Assembly (NCBI GenBank): GCA_047606545.1
Contig: JASGEI010000003.1
Span: forward strand, 1-64,000
Length of the DNA: 64,000 nt
Reading direction: 5' to 3'
Source of the DNA: JASGDC01 sp047606545
Lineage (GTDB): Bacteria; Actinomycetota; Actinomycetes; Actinomycetales; Micrococcaceae
The first letter of the stretch is position 1. Every line of letters starts with the position of its first letter. A program made the position numbers and the translations under genes. Below the pieces are notes generated by a model. That model did no database searches and was not told the DNA's origin. It saw nothing but the letters and a program-made list of their open reading frames with translations. Of the stretch, positions 37,155 to 45,763 are shown one piece after another.

Positions 37155-37340
37155 TATGGCAATCCTTATTAGCACTTGCTCCAGGAAGAAAAATCTTGTG
37201 GATACCCTTGAATAAGGTGGGAATACTTGCTTGACGGGATCTTGATTTTCTAGTGCAAATTATTACTACTTATGTTTTAGGTAACTTTTTGGTCTCTGAG
37301 GTTATTTCAGAGCCATTGTATGTGATATTGAAAGAAAATT
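37155..37340 (+). other. Structured 186-base intergenic region
   Basis: No ORF is supported. A 7-bp pair ccttatt/aataagg (37165-37171 with 37211-37217) is seen. The word acttgct is repeated (37175 and 37229), and a hairpin ggtctctga...tcagagcc lies near 37291-37313. It may hold the pgsA terminator and the pncC promoter or a structured leader. No known riboswitch class is recognised. Confidence 0.35.
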
Positions 37341-37820
37341 ATGACTAACAGCGCAAAAGAATTATTAGATGTTTGCAAGCAACAAAGTTTAAAGATTGCT
37401 GTTGCTGAATCATTAACAGGTGGATTGCTTGCTTCAGAAATTGTTGATATTCCCGGAGCAAGTGAGGTATTTGAATTAGGAGTTGTTAGTTACACTCCTA
37501 AACAGAAAGTTAATATTTTAGGTGTAAAACCTGAAACTATTGCCAAATATGGTGTAGTAAGCGCACAAACTGCTTGTGAAATGGCCATAGGTGTGCAAGA
37601 ATTAACCAAAGTTGGTTGCTCATTAGCTACTACTGGTGTTGCGGGGCCAGACACATCTGAAGGAAAAGCTGTCGGGACTGTTTTTATTGGCTGTAGGATT
37701 GATAAAGATACTGAGTATGGTGAGTTTCAGTTTCATGGTAATCGTGAAGAGATACGCAAACAGAGTGTAAAAGAAGCTGTGGCTTTGCTGTTAAATTACC
37801 TAGAAAAGGATAGGGAATAA
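37341..37820 (+). CDS. pncC: CinA C-terminal domain protein (nicotinamide-nucleotide amidohydrolase type)
   Basis: 159 residues, consisting only of the CinA C-terminal (PncC) domain. Visible are AESLTGGLLASEI with the active-site Ser and Lys context, SYTPKQK, and TTGVAGPDTSEGKAVGTVFIG. PncC deamidates NMN to nicotinic acid mononucleotide in NAD recycling. The N-terminal MoCF domain of full-length CinA is absent, as in many actinobacteria. It is followed by clgR. Confidence 0.9.
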   Translation: MTNSAKELLDVCKQQSLKIAVAESLTGGLLASEIVDIPGASEVFELGVVSYTPKQKVNILGVKPETIAKYGVVSAQTACEMAIGVQELTKVGCSLATTGVAGPDTSEGKAVGTVFIGCRIDKDTEYGEFQFHGNREEIRKQSVKEAVALLLNYLEKDRE

Positions 37821-37876
37821 AACTTTTGTCTTATATGTTGGATACAATTAGATAGAAGTTTTTGGAGGAAACTATA

Positions 37877-38260
37877 ATGACTAAACATCCAGTTGTAGTA
37901 AATGGTGTCGTTCGTTGGCGAGAATCTGGAGTTAAGCGTCCAGTAGTAACTAAAACTCCAGTGAGAGAAACATTATTCCGTGATGTGATGGGTGATGCAC
38001 TCCGTGATATTCGTATTCGTGAAGGTAAGACACTTCGTGATGTATCTCGTGATTCTAAAGTTTCGCTTGGCTACTTAAGTGAAATTGAACGAGGTAAAAA
38101 AGAAGCTTCATCAGAATTGTTAGCAGATGTATGTAAAGCGCTTAATGTGCCAGTTTATACTTTGCTTAGAATTATTGCTGATCGTTTGGAAATGCAAGCA
38201 ACTGCTGAAGTGCCTGATGCAGCAGCTCATTTTAACGCAACGCTTGCAGGTATCAGTTAG
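37877..38260 (+). CDS. clgR: Transcriptional regulator ClgR
   Basis: 127 residues from the ATG at 37877, which has GGAGGAAA upstream. It contains a central XRE-type helix-turn-helix (GKTLRDVSRDSKVSLGYLSEIERGKK, about 54-80) and a short C-terminus. Position between pncC and recA and the sequence fit ClgR, the activator of clp protease and some repair genes in actinobacteria. Confidence 0.88.
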   Translation: MTKHPVVVNGVVRWRESGVKRPVVTKTPVRETLFRDVMGDALRDIRIREGKTLRDVSRDSKVSLGYLSEIERGKKEASSELLADVCKALNVPVYTLLRIIADRLEMQATAEVPDAAAHFNATLAGIS

Positions 38261-38263
38261 TAA

Positions 38264-38488
38264 ATGTCTTTAACATTAAGTAGGTTTACTGCTTTATTGG
38301 AAGAAGAATTTGGGACAGGATATGCCCATAGCCTTAGGCAAGATTTAGTATTGCCACAGTGCGATTTTCTTGTTGCTGATGATGCTTTGGCAAAAGGATT
38401 TAAGCCGATAGCTGTCTGGCTAGCACTTTGTGAAGAGCTTGATGTGCCAAAGGAGCGGCGTTTCAATATTATTCCAAAGTTAAACTAG
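38264..38488 (+). CDS. DUF3046 family protein
   Basis: 74 residues beginning three bases after clgR. It resembles the small actinobacterial DUF3046 family (RFTALLEEEFG at the N-terminus, then DDALAKGFKP...WLALCEELDVP). The function is unknown; the link with clgR and recA is conserved. No clear ribosome site is seen, which suggests translational coupling. Confidence 0.85.
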   Translation: MSLTLSRFTALLEEEFGTGYAHSLRQDLVLPQCDFLVADDALAKGFKPIAVWLALCEELDVPKERRFNIIPKLN

Positions 38489-38505
38489 AGACACACTATT
38501 TTCTT

Positions 38506-38520
38506 AGAACATACATTCGA
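38506..38520. promoter_or_regulatory. Candidate LexA (SOS) box upstream of recA
   Basis: agaacatacattcga matches the Gram-positive SOS pattern CGAAC-N4-GTTCG at all but two of the ten fixed positions. It lies about 115 bases before recA. A TATATT (38530-38535) is downstream. LexA control of recA is expected in actinobacteria. Confidence 0.6.
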
Positions 38521-38634
38521 ATAGTGGTGTATATTGGTACTAGAAAAAGTAAAAGTTATTTTTGTCGGTGGTAGTTAGTAAGGTTAATACCGTCAAGTAA
38601 TTAAACTATTTAAACAAATTATTGTGAGGTAAAA

Positions 38635-39717
38635 ATGGCAGCAAAAAAGACAAAAGTGGTTCCAGCTACTACCGAATCTCAGAAGCAAAAGGCTTTAGAT
38701 AATTCACTAGCAAAAATTGAAAAGTCTTTTGGAAAAGGCGCAGTAATGCGTATGGGTGAGCGTACTCATGAAAACATCGAAGCAATCTCTACTGGTTCAC
38801 CAGAGTTAGATATTGCATTAGGTATTGGTGGTATTCCACGTGGTCGTGTGGTTGAGGTTTATGGTCCAGAGTCATCTGGTAAAACTACAGTTGCACTGCA
38901 TGCAGTTGCTAGTGCGCAAAAAGAAGGTGGTATTGCAGCTTTCATTGACGCAGAGCATGCACTTGATCCAGAGTATGCTGCAAAGCTAGGTGTGGATATT
39001 GATTCACTATTGATTGCTCAGCCAGATACTGGTGAGCAAGCACTGCAGATTATGGATGAGTTGGTTGGCTCTGGAGCAATTGACATTATTGTAGTCGATT
39101 CAGTTGCAGCATTAGTGCCAAAAGCCGAAATTGATGGTGATATGGGTGATAGTCACGTAGGGTTACAGGCAAGGTTGATGTCACAAGCATTGCGTAAAAT
39201 TACTGGTCGTCTTGCTCAAACCAACACTACTGCAATCTTCATTAATCAGTTACGTGAAAAGATTGGGGTATTCTTCGGAAGTCCCGAAACTACTACAGGT
39301 GGCAAGGCATTGAAGTTCTATGCTTCAGTCCGTATTGATATCCGCCGTACTGGTGCTTTGAAAGATGGCGATAAGATTGTGGGTAACCGTACTAAAGCAA
39401 AAATTGTAAAAAACAAGGTAGCGCCACCATTTAAAATCGCCGAATTTGATCTACTTTATGGAGAGGGTATTTCTCGTGAAGGTGGACTGATTGATATGGG
39501 AGTCGAAAATAAGATTATTACTAAGTCTGGTGCATGGTTTACTTATGAAGGAGACCAGCTAGGTCAAGGTAAGGAAAAAGTACGTCGCTTCTTAAAAGAT
39601 AACCCAGAGTTAGCTCACGAGATCGAAGATAAGATTAAGATTGCTACTGGTATTCTGGTAGACCCAAATGCTGAGGTAGAAGAAGCCCCAGTTGAGGAAG
39701 CAGAATTAACAGAGTAG
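38635..39717 (+). CDS. recA: Recombinase RecA
   Basis: 360 residues with no intein. Walker A is GPESSGKTT, and QARLMSQALRKIT and the loop-2 region (NQLREKIGVFFGSPETTTGG) are standard. The acidic tail ends in EEAELTE. It catalyses strand exchange and LexA cleavage. GTGAGGTAAAA gives a fair ribosome site. recX follows after 7 bases. Confidence 0.98.
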   Translation: MAAKKTKVVPATTESQKQKALDNSLAKIEKSFGKGAVMRMGERTHENIEAISTGSPELDIALGIGGIPRGRVVEVYGPESSGKTTVALHAVASAQKEGGIAAFIDAEHALDPEYAAKLGVDIDSLLIAQPDTGEQALQIMDELVGSGAIDIIVVDSVAALVPKAEIDGDMGDSHVGLQARLMSQALRKITGRLAQTNTTAIFINQLREKIGVFFGSPETTTGGKALKFYASVRIDIRRTGALKDGDKIVGNRTKAKIVKNKVAPPFKIAEFDLLYGEGISREGGLIDMGVENKIITKSGAWFTYEGDQLGQGKEKVRRFLKDNPELAHEIEDKIKIATGILVDPNAEVEEAPVEEAELTE

Positions 39718-39724
39718 TCTCATT

Positions 39725-40282
39725 ATGATTGATGAAAGTATTGTTACCCTCAAAGCTACACTTGATGATATCCAGAAAGATGGTGGTGAGGGTTACTTTG
39801 CCTCATTAGAGTCAGGAGAAGAAGCTAAAGCTAAACGAGTAGTAGTAAACTCGCTAAGTTATGCACCTAGGACTTATCATCAGCTAGAGCAAAAGTTAGC
39901 TGATAAAGAATTTTCTGAAGAAGTAATTACTAAGGTATTACAAATTTTTGAAGATTCTGGGTTAATTAATGATGCTGAGTTTGCTAGACAATGGGTAATT
40001 AGTCGCAGTAAAACTAAGAAACTTGCTAGTGCTGCTTTACGTAGAGAGTTGCGCCAAAAAGGAGTAGCCGATTACGATATTGAATCAGCACTTAGTGAGT
40101 TAAGTTTTGACGAGCAAAGATTAGCTGCTGAAGAACTTATTGATAGTCGATTAAACCGAATGAGTGGTTTGAATCGTGAGAAAAAATTCCGTCGCTTAGT
40201 TTCATTGCTACAGCGTAAAGGATACCCATTGGATCTTAGCTTTGAAGTAGTTAATCGAGCAATTAAAATTAATATCAAATAG
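39725..40282 (+). CDS. recX: Regulatory protein RecX
   Basis: 185 residues of RecX-type helical repeats (SYAPRTYHQLEQKLADKEF, LRRELRQKGVADYDIESAL, RLVSLLQRKGYPLDLSFEVV). RecX inhibits RecA filaments. It is co-transcribed with recA by position. The N-terminal ~35 residues are an acidic extension. Confidence 0.93.
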   Translation: MIDESIVTLKATLDDIQKDGGEGYFASLESGEEAKAKRVVVNSLSYAPRTYHQLEQKLADKEFSEEVITKVLQIFEDSGLINDAEFARQWVISRSKTKKLASAALRRELRQKGVADYDIESALSELSFDEQRLAAEELIDSRLNRMSGLNREKKFRRLVSLLQRKGYPLDLSFEVVNRAIKINIK

Positions 40283-40370
40283 GTATTGCAGTTTTCATTA
40301 CAACTAACTTAAACTTTAATTTAATGTTTAACATAAAACTAACATTTATATGGAAGAGGAGATAAATCTT

Positions 40371-40652
40371 TTGTCGAACACAAAAGCTATTGACATGATT
40401 GTAAGCAGTGTGGAATCTGCTGGTTTAATCGAAGTGACTGTAGAAAAGCAACCAAAGAGCACCGTACATACTTGCCATATCTATGGTAAGACCGTAAAAG
40501 ATGCTAATCCAAATGCAGTGCGCCAGCGTATTGCAGCACAGCTTAGCCAATATCGTTACCTGCTAGTTGATGATAATACCCCAGTTACTTTCTACTTAGT
40601 GATTAATGGAGTTACTAGCGAGTACACTGTTTCTGATAACGTACCTGTTTAA
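40371..40652 (+). CDS. Conserved small protein of unknown function
   Basis: 93 residues from a TTG at 40371. This start is chosen because AGAGGAG (40355-40361) stands 9 bases before it, whereas the in-frame ATG at 40350 lies upstream of that ribosome site and has none of its own. The protein is small and soluble, probably alpha/beta, with no motif I recognise. It lies between recX and miaB and ends in a strong terminator. Confidence 0.7.
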   Translation: MSNTKAIDMIVSSVESAGLIEVTVEKQPKSTVHTCHIYGKTVKDANPNAVRQRIAAQLSQYRYLLVDDNTPVTFYLVINGVTSEYTVSDNVPV

Positions 40653-40664
40653 GATTTCGTTATG

Positions 40665-40693
40665 AAAACCCCATGTAAATTACAGGGGTTTTT
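40665..40693 (+). terminator. Intrinsic terminator ending the recA-recX unit
   Basis: aaaacccc-a-tgtaa pairs with ttaca-ggggtttt, with a single bulge, and TTTT follows on the plus strand. It lies 12 bases after the stop of the 93-residue protein gene. Confidence 0.88.
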
Positions 40694-40706
40694 CTGTACT
40701 CACGTA

Positions 40707-40774
40707 TTAATGGCGTCTTTCCTTACAAATGTGTCTAAATTATTGACTCCATTTGTAAGGAAAGACGCCATTAA
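40707..40774. repeat. 25-bp perfect inverted repeat
   Basis: 40707-40731 is the exact reverse complement of 40750-40774, around an 18-base loop. It follows a complete terminator by 13 bases and precedes the miaB promoter. No long T-tract follows on either side, so it is not a standard terminator. Confidence 0.85.
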
Positions 40775-40842
40775 GCAATGTTAAGGTACGAATTAATACC
40801 TAAAAACATGGGTATCGTACGGTTAGCTGTTCTAGTTTTAGC

Positions 40843-40848
40843 TATAAT
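40843..40848 (+). promoter_or_regulatory. Candidate -10 box for leaderless miaB
   Basis: A perfect TATAAT ends 6 bases before the miaB ATG at 40855, so the predicted transcript start coincides with the start codon. No ribosome site is present. Confidence 0.55.
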
Positions 40849-40854
40849 ATTTAA

Positions 40855-42345
40855 ATGACTGATTTGATGGAAGAAAAACAACGTAGCTATTTTGTTAAGA
40901 CTTTGGGTTGCCAAATGAACGTTCATGACTCAGAACGTATGGCAGGTCTACTTGAAGATGCTGGCTATGTTAAAGGCGAAGAAAATTCTGCTGATGTAGT
41001 AGTAATTAACACTTGTGCTGTACGTGAAAATGCTAGTAACCGTCTTTATGGTAATCTGGGAATTTTGGCACAGGTTAAAGAGGAACGTCCTGATTTCCAA
41101 ATTGCTGTTGGTGGCTGTTTAGCTCAAAAGGATCGCGATAACATTGTAAAACGTGCTCCATGGGTCGATGCAGTGTTTGGTACTCATAATATTGGTGCGT
41201 TACCTGCGTTGCTTGAGCGTGCGCGTCATAACCAAGAAGCTGCGATAGAAATTAAAGAATCACTTGAAGTTTTTCCGTCTACATTACCTACAAAGCGTGA
41301 CTCTTTCTCATCAGCTTGGGTATCTATTTCAGTTGGTTGTAACAACACTTGTACTTTCTGCATTGTGCCGTCATTGCGTGGTAAAGAGCGAGATCGTCGC
41401 CCAGGTGAAATTCTTTCTGAGATTAAAGCGCTTGTTGAAGATGGGGTAACCGAGGTTACTTTACTTGGGCAAAATGTTAACACTTATGGTGTGGAATTTG
41501 GCGATCGAGGTGCGTTCGCTAAGTTATTGCGTGCTTGTGGAGAAATTGAAGGTTTAGAACGAGTTCGTTTTACCAGTCCACATCCAGCGGCATTCACAGA
41601 TGATGTGATTGACGCGATGGCGGAGACACCAAATGTGATGCCACAGCTGCATATGCCACTTCAGTCTGGTTCAGATAAAGTTTTGAAAGATATGCGTCGC
41701 TCATATCGTACTAAGAAATTCTTTAACATCTTGGATAAAGTTCGGGAAAAAATCCCACATGCTGCAATTTCCACAGATATTATTGTCGGTTTCCCAGGCG
41801 AAACGGAAGAAGACTTCCAACAAACTTTAGATGTAGTGGCGAAGTCTCGATTTGCTACTGCATTTATGTTCCAGTATTCAATCCGTCCAGGTACGCCAGC
41901 TGCGCAAATGGAAGATCAGATTCCAAAGGAAGTAGTACAGGAACGTTTCGAGCGGTTAAAGAAGCTTGCTGATGATATTATGCGTGAAGAAAACCAGAAA
42001 CAGCTTGGTAAGACTGTAGAAGTTTTGGTGCAAGATCATGCTGGACGTAAGTCTAAGGAAACTAATCGTTTAACTGGTCGTGCTAAAGATTTCCGTTTGG
42101 TGCATTTCTCAATTCCAGAAGGTGCAGAAAAACCACGTCCAGGTGATGTTGTAACGGTTCCAATTACTGAGGCTGCTTCATTCCATTTGATTTCAGACCC
42201 AAAACTTGAAGAGTATCAGTTACGGCGTACCCGTTCTGGTGATGCTTGGGACAGGGCACAGGCTGATTCTTGTGGTGCACCAACTCCAGCAAGTGCCAAA
42301 GGCAATGTGTCTTTGGGTATGCCTACGTTGCGTATCGGTACTTAA
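40855..42345 (+). CDS. miaB: tRNA-2-methylthio-N6-dimethylallyladenosine synthase
   Basis: 496 residues. The N-terminal MTTase domain has GCQMNVHDSERM and the other cluster cysteines (NTCAVRENA, GGCLAQ). The radical-SAM site is CNNTCTFC, and a C-terminal TRAM domain follows. It thiomethylates i6A37 in tRNAs reading UNN codons. The partner miaA starts 3 bases after the stop. An alternative start is the ATG at 40867. Confidence 0.96.
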   Translation: MTDLMEEKQRSYFVKTLGCQMNVHDSERMAGLLEDAGYVKGEENSADVVVINTCAVRENASNRLYGNLGILAQVKEERPDFQIAVGGCLAQKDRDNIVKRAPWVDAVFGTHNIGALPALLERARHNQEAAIEIKESLEVFPSTLPTKRDSFSSAWVSISVGCNNTCTFCIVPSLRGKERDRRPGEILSEIKALVEDGVTEVTLLGQNVNTYGVEFGDRGAFAKLLRACGEIEGLERVRFTSPHPAAFTDDVIDAMAETPNVMPQLHMPLQSGSDKVLKDMRRSYRTKKFFNILDKVREKIPHAAISTDIIVGFPGETEEDFQQTLDVVAKSRFATAFMFQYSIRPGTPAAQMEDQIPKEVVQERFERLKKLADDIMREENQKQLGKTVEVLVQDHAGRKSKETNRLTGRAKDFRLVHFSIPEGAEKPRPGDVVTVPITEAASFHLISDPKLEEYQLRRTRSGDAWDRAQADSCGAPTPASAKGNVSLGMPTLRIGT

Positions 42346-42348
42346 GCA

Positions 42349-43236
42349 ATGTTAGAGCTAGGTGATTTAACTAATAAAGTTATCGCCGTTGTTGGTCCTA
42401 CTGGTACTGGTAAATCAGATTTAGCTATTGAGTTTGCCAAAAAATATGATGGTCAGATTATCAATGCTGATTCCATGCAGTTTTATCGTGGTATGGATAT
42501 TGGCACGGCAAAATTATCTTTACCAGAACGGCAAGGAATTCCACATCATTTATTGGATATTCTAGATGTTACTGAAGAAGCCAGTGTACAAGAATTTCAA
42601 ACAATTGCACGTAATAAAATTGTAAAAATCCAAAGTAAAGGAAAAGTGCCAATTTTGGTTGGTGGCTCTGGGCTTTATGTTCGTGCTGCTTTGGATAAAT
42701 TAAAATTTCCAGCTACTGAACCTAAAGTTCGTAAAAAGTATGAACAACGGATTACTGCAGAAGGCAACGGCGCTTTACATAGGGAATTAGCTGAAAAAGA
42801 TCCAGTTTCCGCAGCTAAGATTAAACTTAACGATGCCCGTCGTATTGTACGAGCTTTAGAAGTTTTTGAGTTAGAAGGCAGACCGTTTAGTGCATTTATG
42901 CCAAAACGAGAATATGAGTTTGAAACTATTCAAATTGGGCTTGAGTTAGAACGTGATGAGTTAAGAGAACGACTGGCTCAACGAGTTTATAAAATGTGGG
43001 ACACAGGTTTAGTAAAGGAAGTTAAAAAACTTGAAAAACAAGGTTTGCGGAAAGGTAAAACTGCCTCTAGAGCTATTGGTTACGCGCAAACTTTATCATA
43101 TTTAGATGGCAAGATTGATAAAAAAGCAGCTCAGCAAGACACCATTATTAAAACTAGACAGTTCGCTAAACGACAATTTACTTGGTTCAAACGAGACCCT
43201 AGAGTGCATTGGCTAGATGCAAATACTTTAAGGTAG
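42349..43236 (+). CDS. miaA: tRNA dimethylallyltransferase
   Basis: 295 residues. The P-loop is GPTGTGKSDLA; INADSMQFYRGMDIGTAK and GGSGLYVRAALD are standard. It adds the dimethylallyl group to A37 that MiaB then modifies. It begins 3 bases after miaB and probably depends on coupling, as no ribosome site is seen. Confidence 0.95.
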   Translation: MLELGDLTNKVIAVVGPTGTGKSDLAIEFAKKYDGQIINADSMQFYRGMDIGTAKLSLPERQGIPHHLLDILDVTEEASVQEFQTIARNKIVKIQSKGKVPILVGGSGLYVRAALDKLKFPATEPKVRKKYEQRITAEGNGALHRELAEKDPVSAAKIKLNDARRIVRALEVFELEGRPFSAFMPKREYEFETIQIGLELERDELRERLAQRVYKMWDTGLVKEVKKLEKQGLRKGKTASRAIGYAQTLSYLDGKIDKKAAQQDTIIKTRQFAKRQFTWFKRDPRVHWLDANTLR

Positions 43237-43246
43237 GCTATTAAAT

Positions 43247-44128
43247 ATGGAAAATTTGGCAGGAATTGAATTCAGCAAAGGTCATGGAGCTGGTAATGAC
43301 TTTGTCTTTATTGCAGATCCAGATAATGAGTTGACTTTGAGCAAAGATGAGATTGCGTATTTGTGTGAGCGGCATCGTGGTATTGGTGCTGATGGTCTAA
43401 TTAAAGCAGTGAAAGCTAAAGCTGATAGTGGTGCAGATTGGTTCATGGACTATTACAACGGTGATGGTACAGTCGCAGAGATGTGTGGTAATGGTGTGCG
43501 TGCCTATGCAAAATACCTAGAACATGCTGGATTATTTACTCCCCAAAAAAATAAACCTTTTAATATTGCTACTCGTGCTGGTCTAAAACAAGTAATTAAA
43601 ATTGAAGACGATATTTATTCTGTTGACTTAGGCCCATGGAAGTTACTTCACGAATCTGAAGCAGCCGAAGGTGGTATTGACTCAATGGTCAAGATTGAGG
43701 GTATTAAGGAGCCACGTGGTGCCCTTTCAATTGATATGGGTAATCCACACACTGTAGTTGCAGTGCAGAGTTTAACAGAGCTTAATACAGCCAACCTAGC
43801 AGTAATGCCAGATGTCCAACCTACACCTGAAAACGGAACTAATATTGAATTAATTACTGCTGATGGACATGTCATGGAAGAAGGTCATGGCAAAATTTCT
43901 ATGCGAGTTTTTGAACGAGGCGTAGGTGAAACTCTTGCCTGTGGCACTGGCATTGGAGCCGCTGCTGCAGCTACACGTTTCTGGATTGGGGAAGATGCAC
44001 CACACCTTTGGGAAGTTCATGTGCCAGGTGGCGTACTTAATGTGGAATTCATTAAAGCAGATGATGGAAGTGAACACACAATTTTGATGGGTCCTGCCAT
44101 CATCGTAAGTGACGGTAAGCTAGTATAA
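43247..44128 (+). CDS. dapF: Diaminopimelate epimerase
   Basis: 293 residues. Both catalytic cysteines are visible, in MCGNGVRAYAKY and LACGTGIGAAAA, with KGHGAGNDF at the start. It converts L,L- to meso-diaminopimelate for peptidoglycan and lysine. The gene after it is a GrpB-family protein; from memory hflX often holds this place in other actinobacteria. Confidence 0.95.
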   Translation: MENLAGIEFSKGHGAGNDFVFIADPDNELTLSKDEIAYLCERHRGIGADGLIKAVKAKADSGADWFMDYYNGDGTVAEMCGNGVRAYAKYLEHAGLFTPQKNKPFNIATRAGLKQVIKIEDDIYSVDLGPWKLLHESEAAEGGIDSMVKIEGIKEPRGALSIDMGNPHTVVAVQSLTELNTANLAVMPDVQPTPENGTNIELITADGHVMEEGHGKISMRVFERGVGETLACGTGIGAAAAATRFWIGEDAPHLWEVHVPGGVLNVEFIKADDGSEHTILMGPAIIVSDGKLV

Positions 44129-44133
44129 AAGCT

Positions 44134-44706
44134 ATGAATTCTAATGATAAACGGCTTGAAAAGGTAATAGTTTGCAAAGTCGTACCGCATAATGATCAAA
44201 TAACTCTTAAAGAATATGATTCAAACTGGCCAAAATTATTTGAGCGTGAAGCAAAGCGAATTAAATCTATCTTGGGCAAACAGGCCATTGAGATTGAACA
44301 TGTTGGTTCTACTTCGGTACCAGGTTTAACAGCGAAACCTATTATAGATATTTTGTTAGTGGTCCCAGACTCAGCAGATGAAGATGCTTATGTACCACCG
44401 CTTGAAAAAGCTGGATACATCTTAAAAATTCGTGAACCAGATTGGCTTGAGCATCGGCTTTTTAAAGGGCCAGATACTGATATAAATATGCATGTATTTA
44501 CAGAAGGTGAGAGCGAAATTGAGCAGATGTTAGATTTTCGCAATCAGCTACGTAATCATCCTGAAGATCGACAGAAGTACGAAAGTGTAAAACGTAAGTT
44601 AGCACAAAAGAAGTGGCGTCATGTTCAGGATTATGCAGATGCTAAAACTGAAATAATTCAGGAAATTAAAAAGAAAATTAGCTTGCGATATGAGTTACCG
44701 AGTTAA
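44134..44706 (+). CDS. GrpB/UPF0157 nucleotidyltransferase-like protein
   Basis: 190 residues. The core IEHVGSTSVPGLTAKPIIDILL is the GrpB-family nucleotidyltransferase fold (GS motif and D-x-D-like ID-I), followed by HRLFKG and FRNQLRNHPEDRQKYE. The biological role is not established. Its last 29 bases overlap the convergent RNase H fusion gene. It starts 5 bases after dapF. Confidence 0.9.
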   Translation: MNSNDKRLEKVIVCKVVPHNDQITLKEYDSNWPKLFEREAKRIKSILGKQAIEIEHVGSTSVPGLTAKPIIDILLVVPDSADEDAYVPPLEKAGYILKIREPDWLEHRLFKGPDTDINMHVFTEGESEIEQMLDFRNQLRNHPEDRQKYESVKRKLAQKKWRHVQDYADAKTEIIQEIKKKISLRYELPS

Positions 44707-45763
44707 GTGCTAAAACAGCAGAATTTTCTTCATCCCAAATTCGCAAAGCACTAATTGATCCAGCAGTTATATGTAACTTCCACATGATTTCATCACTAAC
44801 ATTAAGCACATCAGTGATTGCGACACGAATAACATTTGGATGAGTGATAATAACAATAGTCTTTTTGTTATTATCATGGATGATGTTGCTTAGTGCACGA
44901 CGAATTCTAGTAGTGAATTCTTGAATGGTTTCTTCCGAATCTTCATCTTTGAAAGTAACTTTGCTTTCCCAATCTTTTAAAGCATCTGGGGCAGTAGTTT
45001 TAATTTCTGCTAAGGTTTTACCATTCCATGATGTGAAGTTAGATTCTGCTAATTGTTTGTTAGTTTCTATGTTTAAGTTAAAGGTGTCTACAAAAGCTGC
45101 GGCAGTTTTTAAAGCAGCCTCATCAGGAGAGCTTACCAAAGTTTGTGGTTGCTGATTTAGGAAAGTTTTTAAAACAGTGGCAGTTTTTTGTGAAGTTTTA
45201 ATATCTGCTACATTAACTAGCACCAGAGTAGTGGTATCAGATTTAATATCAGTAGTGGTCTTTGTTTCCGTATGGTTTGTAGTTTTTTCTATCGTGGAAT
45301 CATCATGCCATTGTTCACCACGAGCATGAGCATCCATTGCTTCATTAGCCAAAGCATCAGCAATTTTATTTTCGGCGCGAGGCACCCAATGATAGCTAAC
45401 TTTACGACCAAGAGTAAGGGTATTAGCCTTTGCTGCAAGCTTTTTCATGACTTCATGTTTTATTTTCCAACGTCCAGACATCTGCTCTACTACTAATTTT
45501 GAGTCCATGTAAACTTCAATTTGAGCAGTTGAATCAATATCTTGAGCCAGTTTTAATCCAGCAATTAGTCCTTGATATTCAGCAACATTGTTAGTGGTTT
45601 TACCAATATAAGCTGCTTTTTTAGCTAAAATTTCACCAGTCTTTGGATCTTTGACAGCAGTACCATATCCTGCAGGACCGGGATTTCCACGGGAGCCACC
45701 ATCAGCTTCAATGCGTAAAACTCGGGTACTTTCTATTCCTAAAGTGTCAAATAAATCTGGCAT
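44678..45763 (-). CDS. RNase H-like / histidine-phosphatase fusion with degenerate phosphatase half
   Basis: 361 residues. Residues ~16-145 are an RNase HI-type domain with EADGGSRGNPGPAGYG, NNVAEYQGL and ALANEAMD, so the acidic residues appear intact. Residues ~180-355 align with the phosphoglycerate-mutase/CobC domain. However, the RHG motif after the first strand reads NVAD, the S-P-L-x-R-A loop has no Arg (SSPDEAALKTA), and only the later His (ITHPN) remains. The phosphatase half is therefore probably inactive. The gene follows nif3 with a one-base overlap. Confidence 0.88.
   Translation of the reverse strand: MPDLFDTLGIESTRVLRIEADGGSRGNPGPAGYGTAVKDPKTGEILAKKAAYIGKTTNNVAEYQGLIAGLKLAQDIDSTAQIEVYMDSKLVVEQMSGRWKIKHEVMKKLAAKANTLTLGRKVSYHWVPRAENKIADALANEAMDAHARGEQWHDDSTIEKTTNHTETKTTTDIKSDTTTLVLVNVADIKTSQKTATVLKTFLNQQPQTLVSSPDEAALKTAAAFVDTFNLNIETNKQLAESNFTSWNGKTLAEIKTTAPDALKDWESKVTFKDEDSEETIQEFTTRIRRALSNIIHDNNKKTIVIITHPNVIRVAITDVLNVSDEIMWKLHITAGSISALRIWDEENSAVLALNSVTHIAS

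Noticed and set aside
37155..37340. Known riboswitch class before pncC
   Set aside because: No conserved core of any class I recognise was seen; listed only as a structured gap.
38635..39717. Possible intein in recA, known in some actinobacteria
   Set aside because: RecA is 360 residues with an uninterrupted core.
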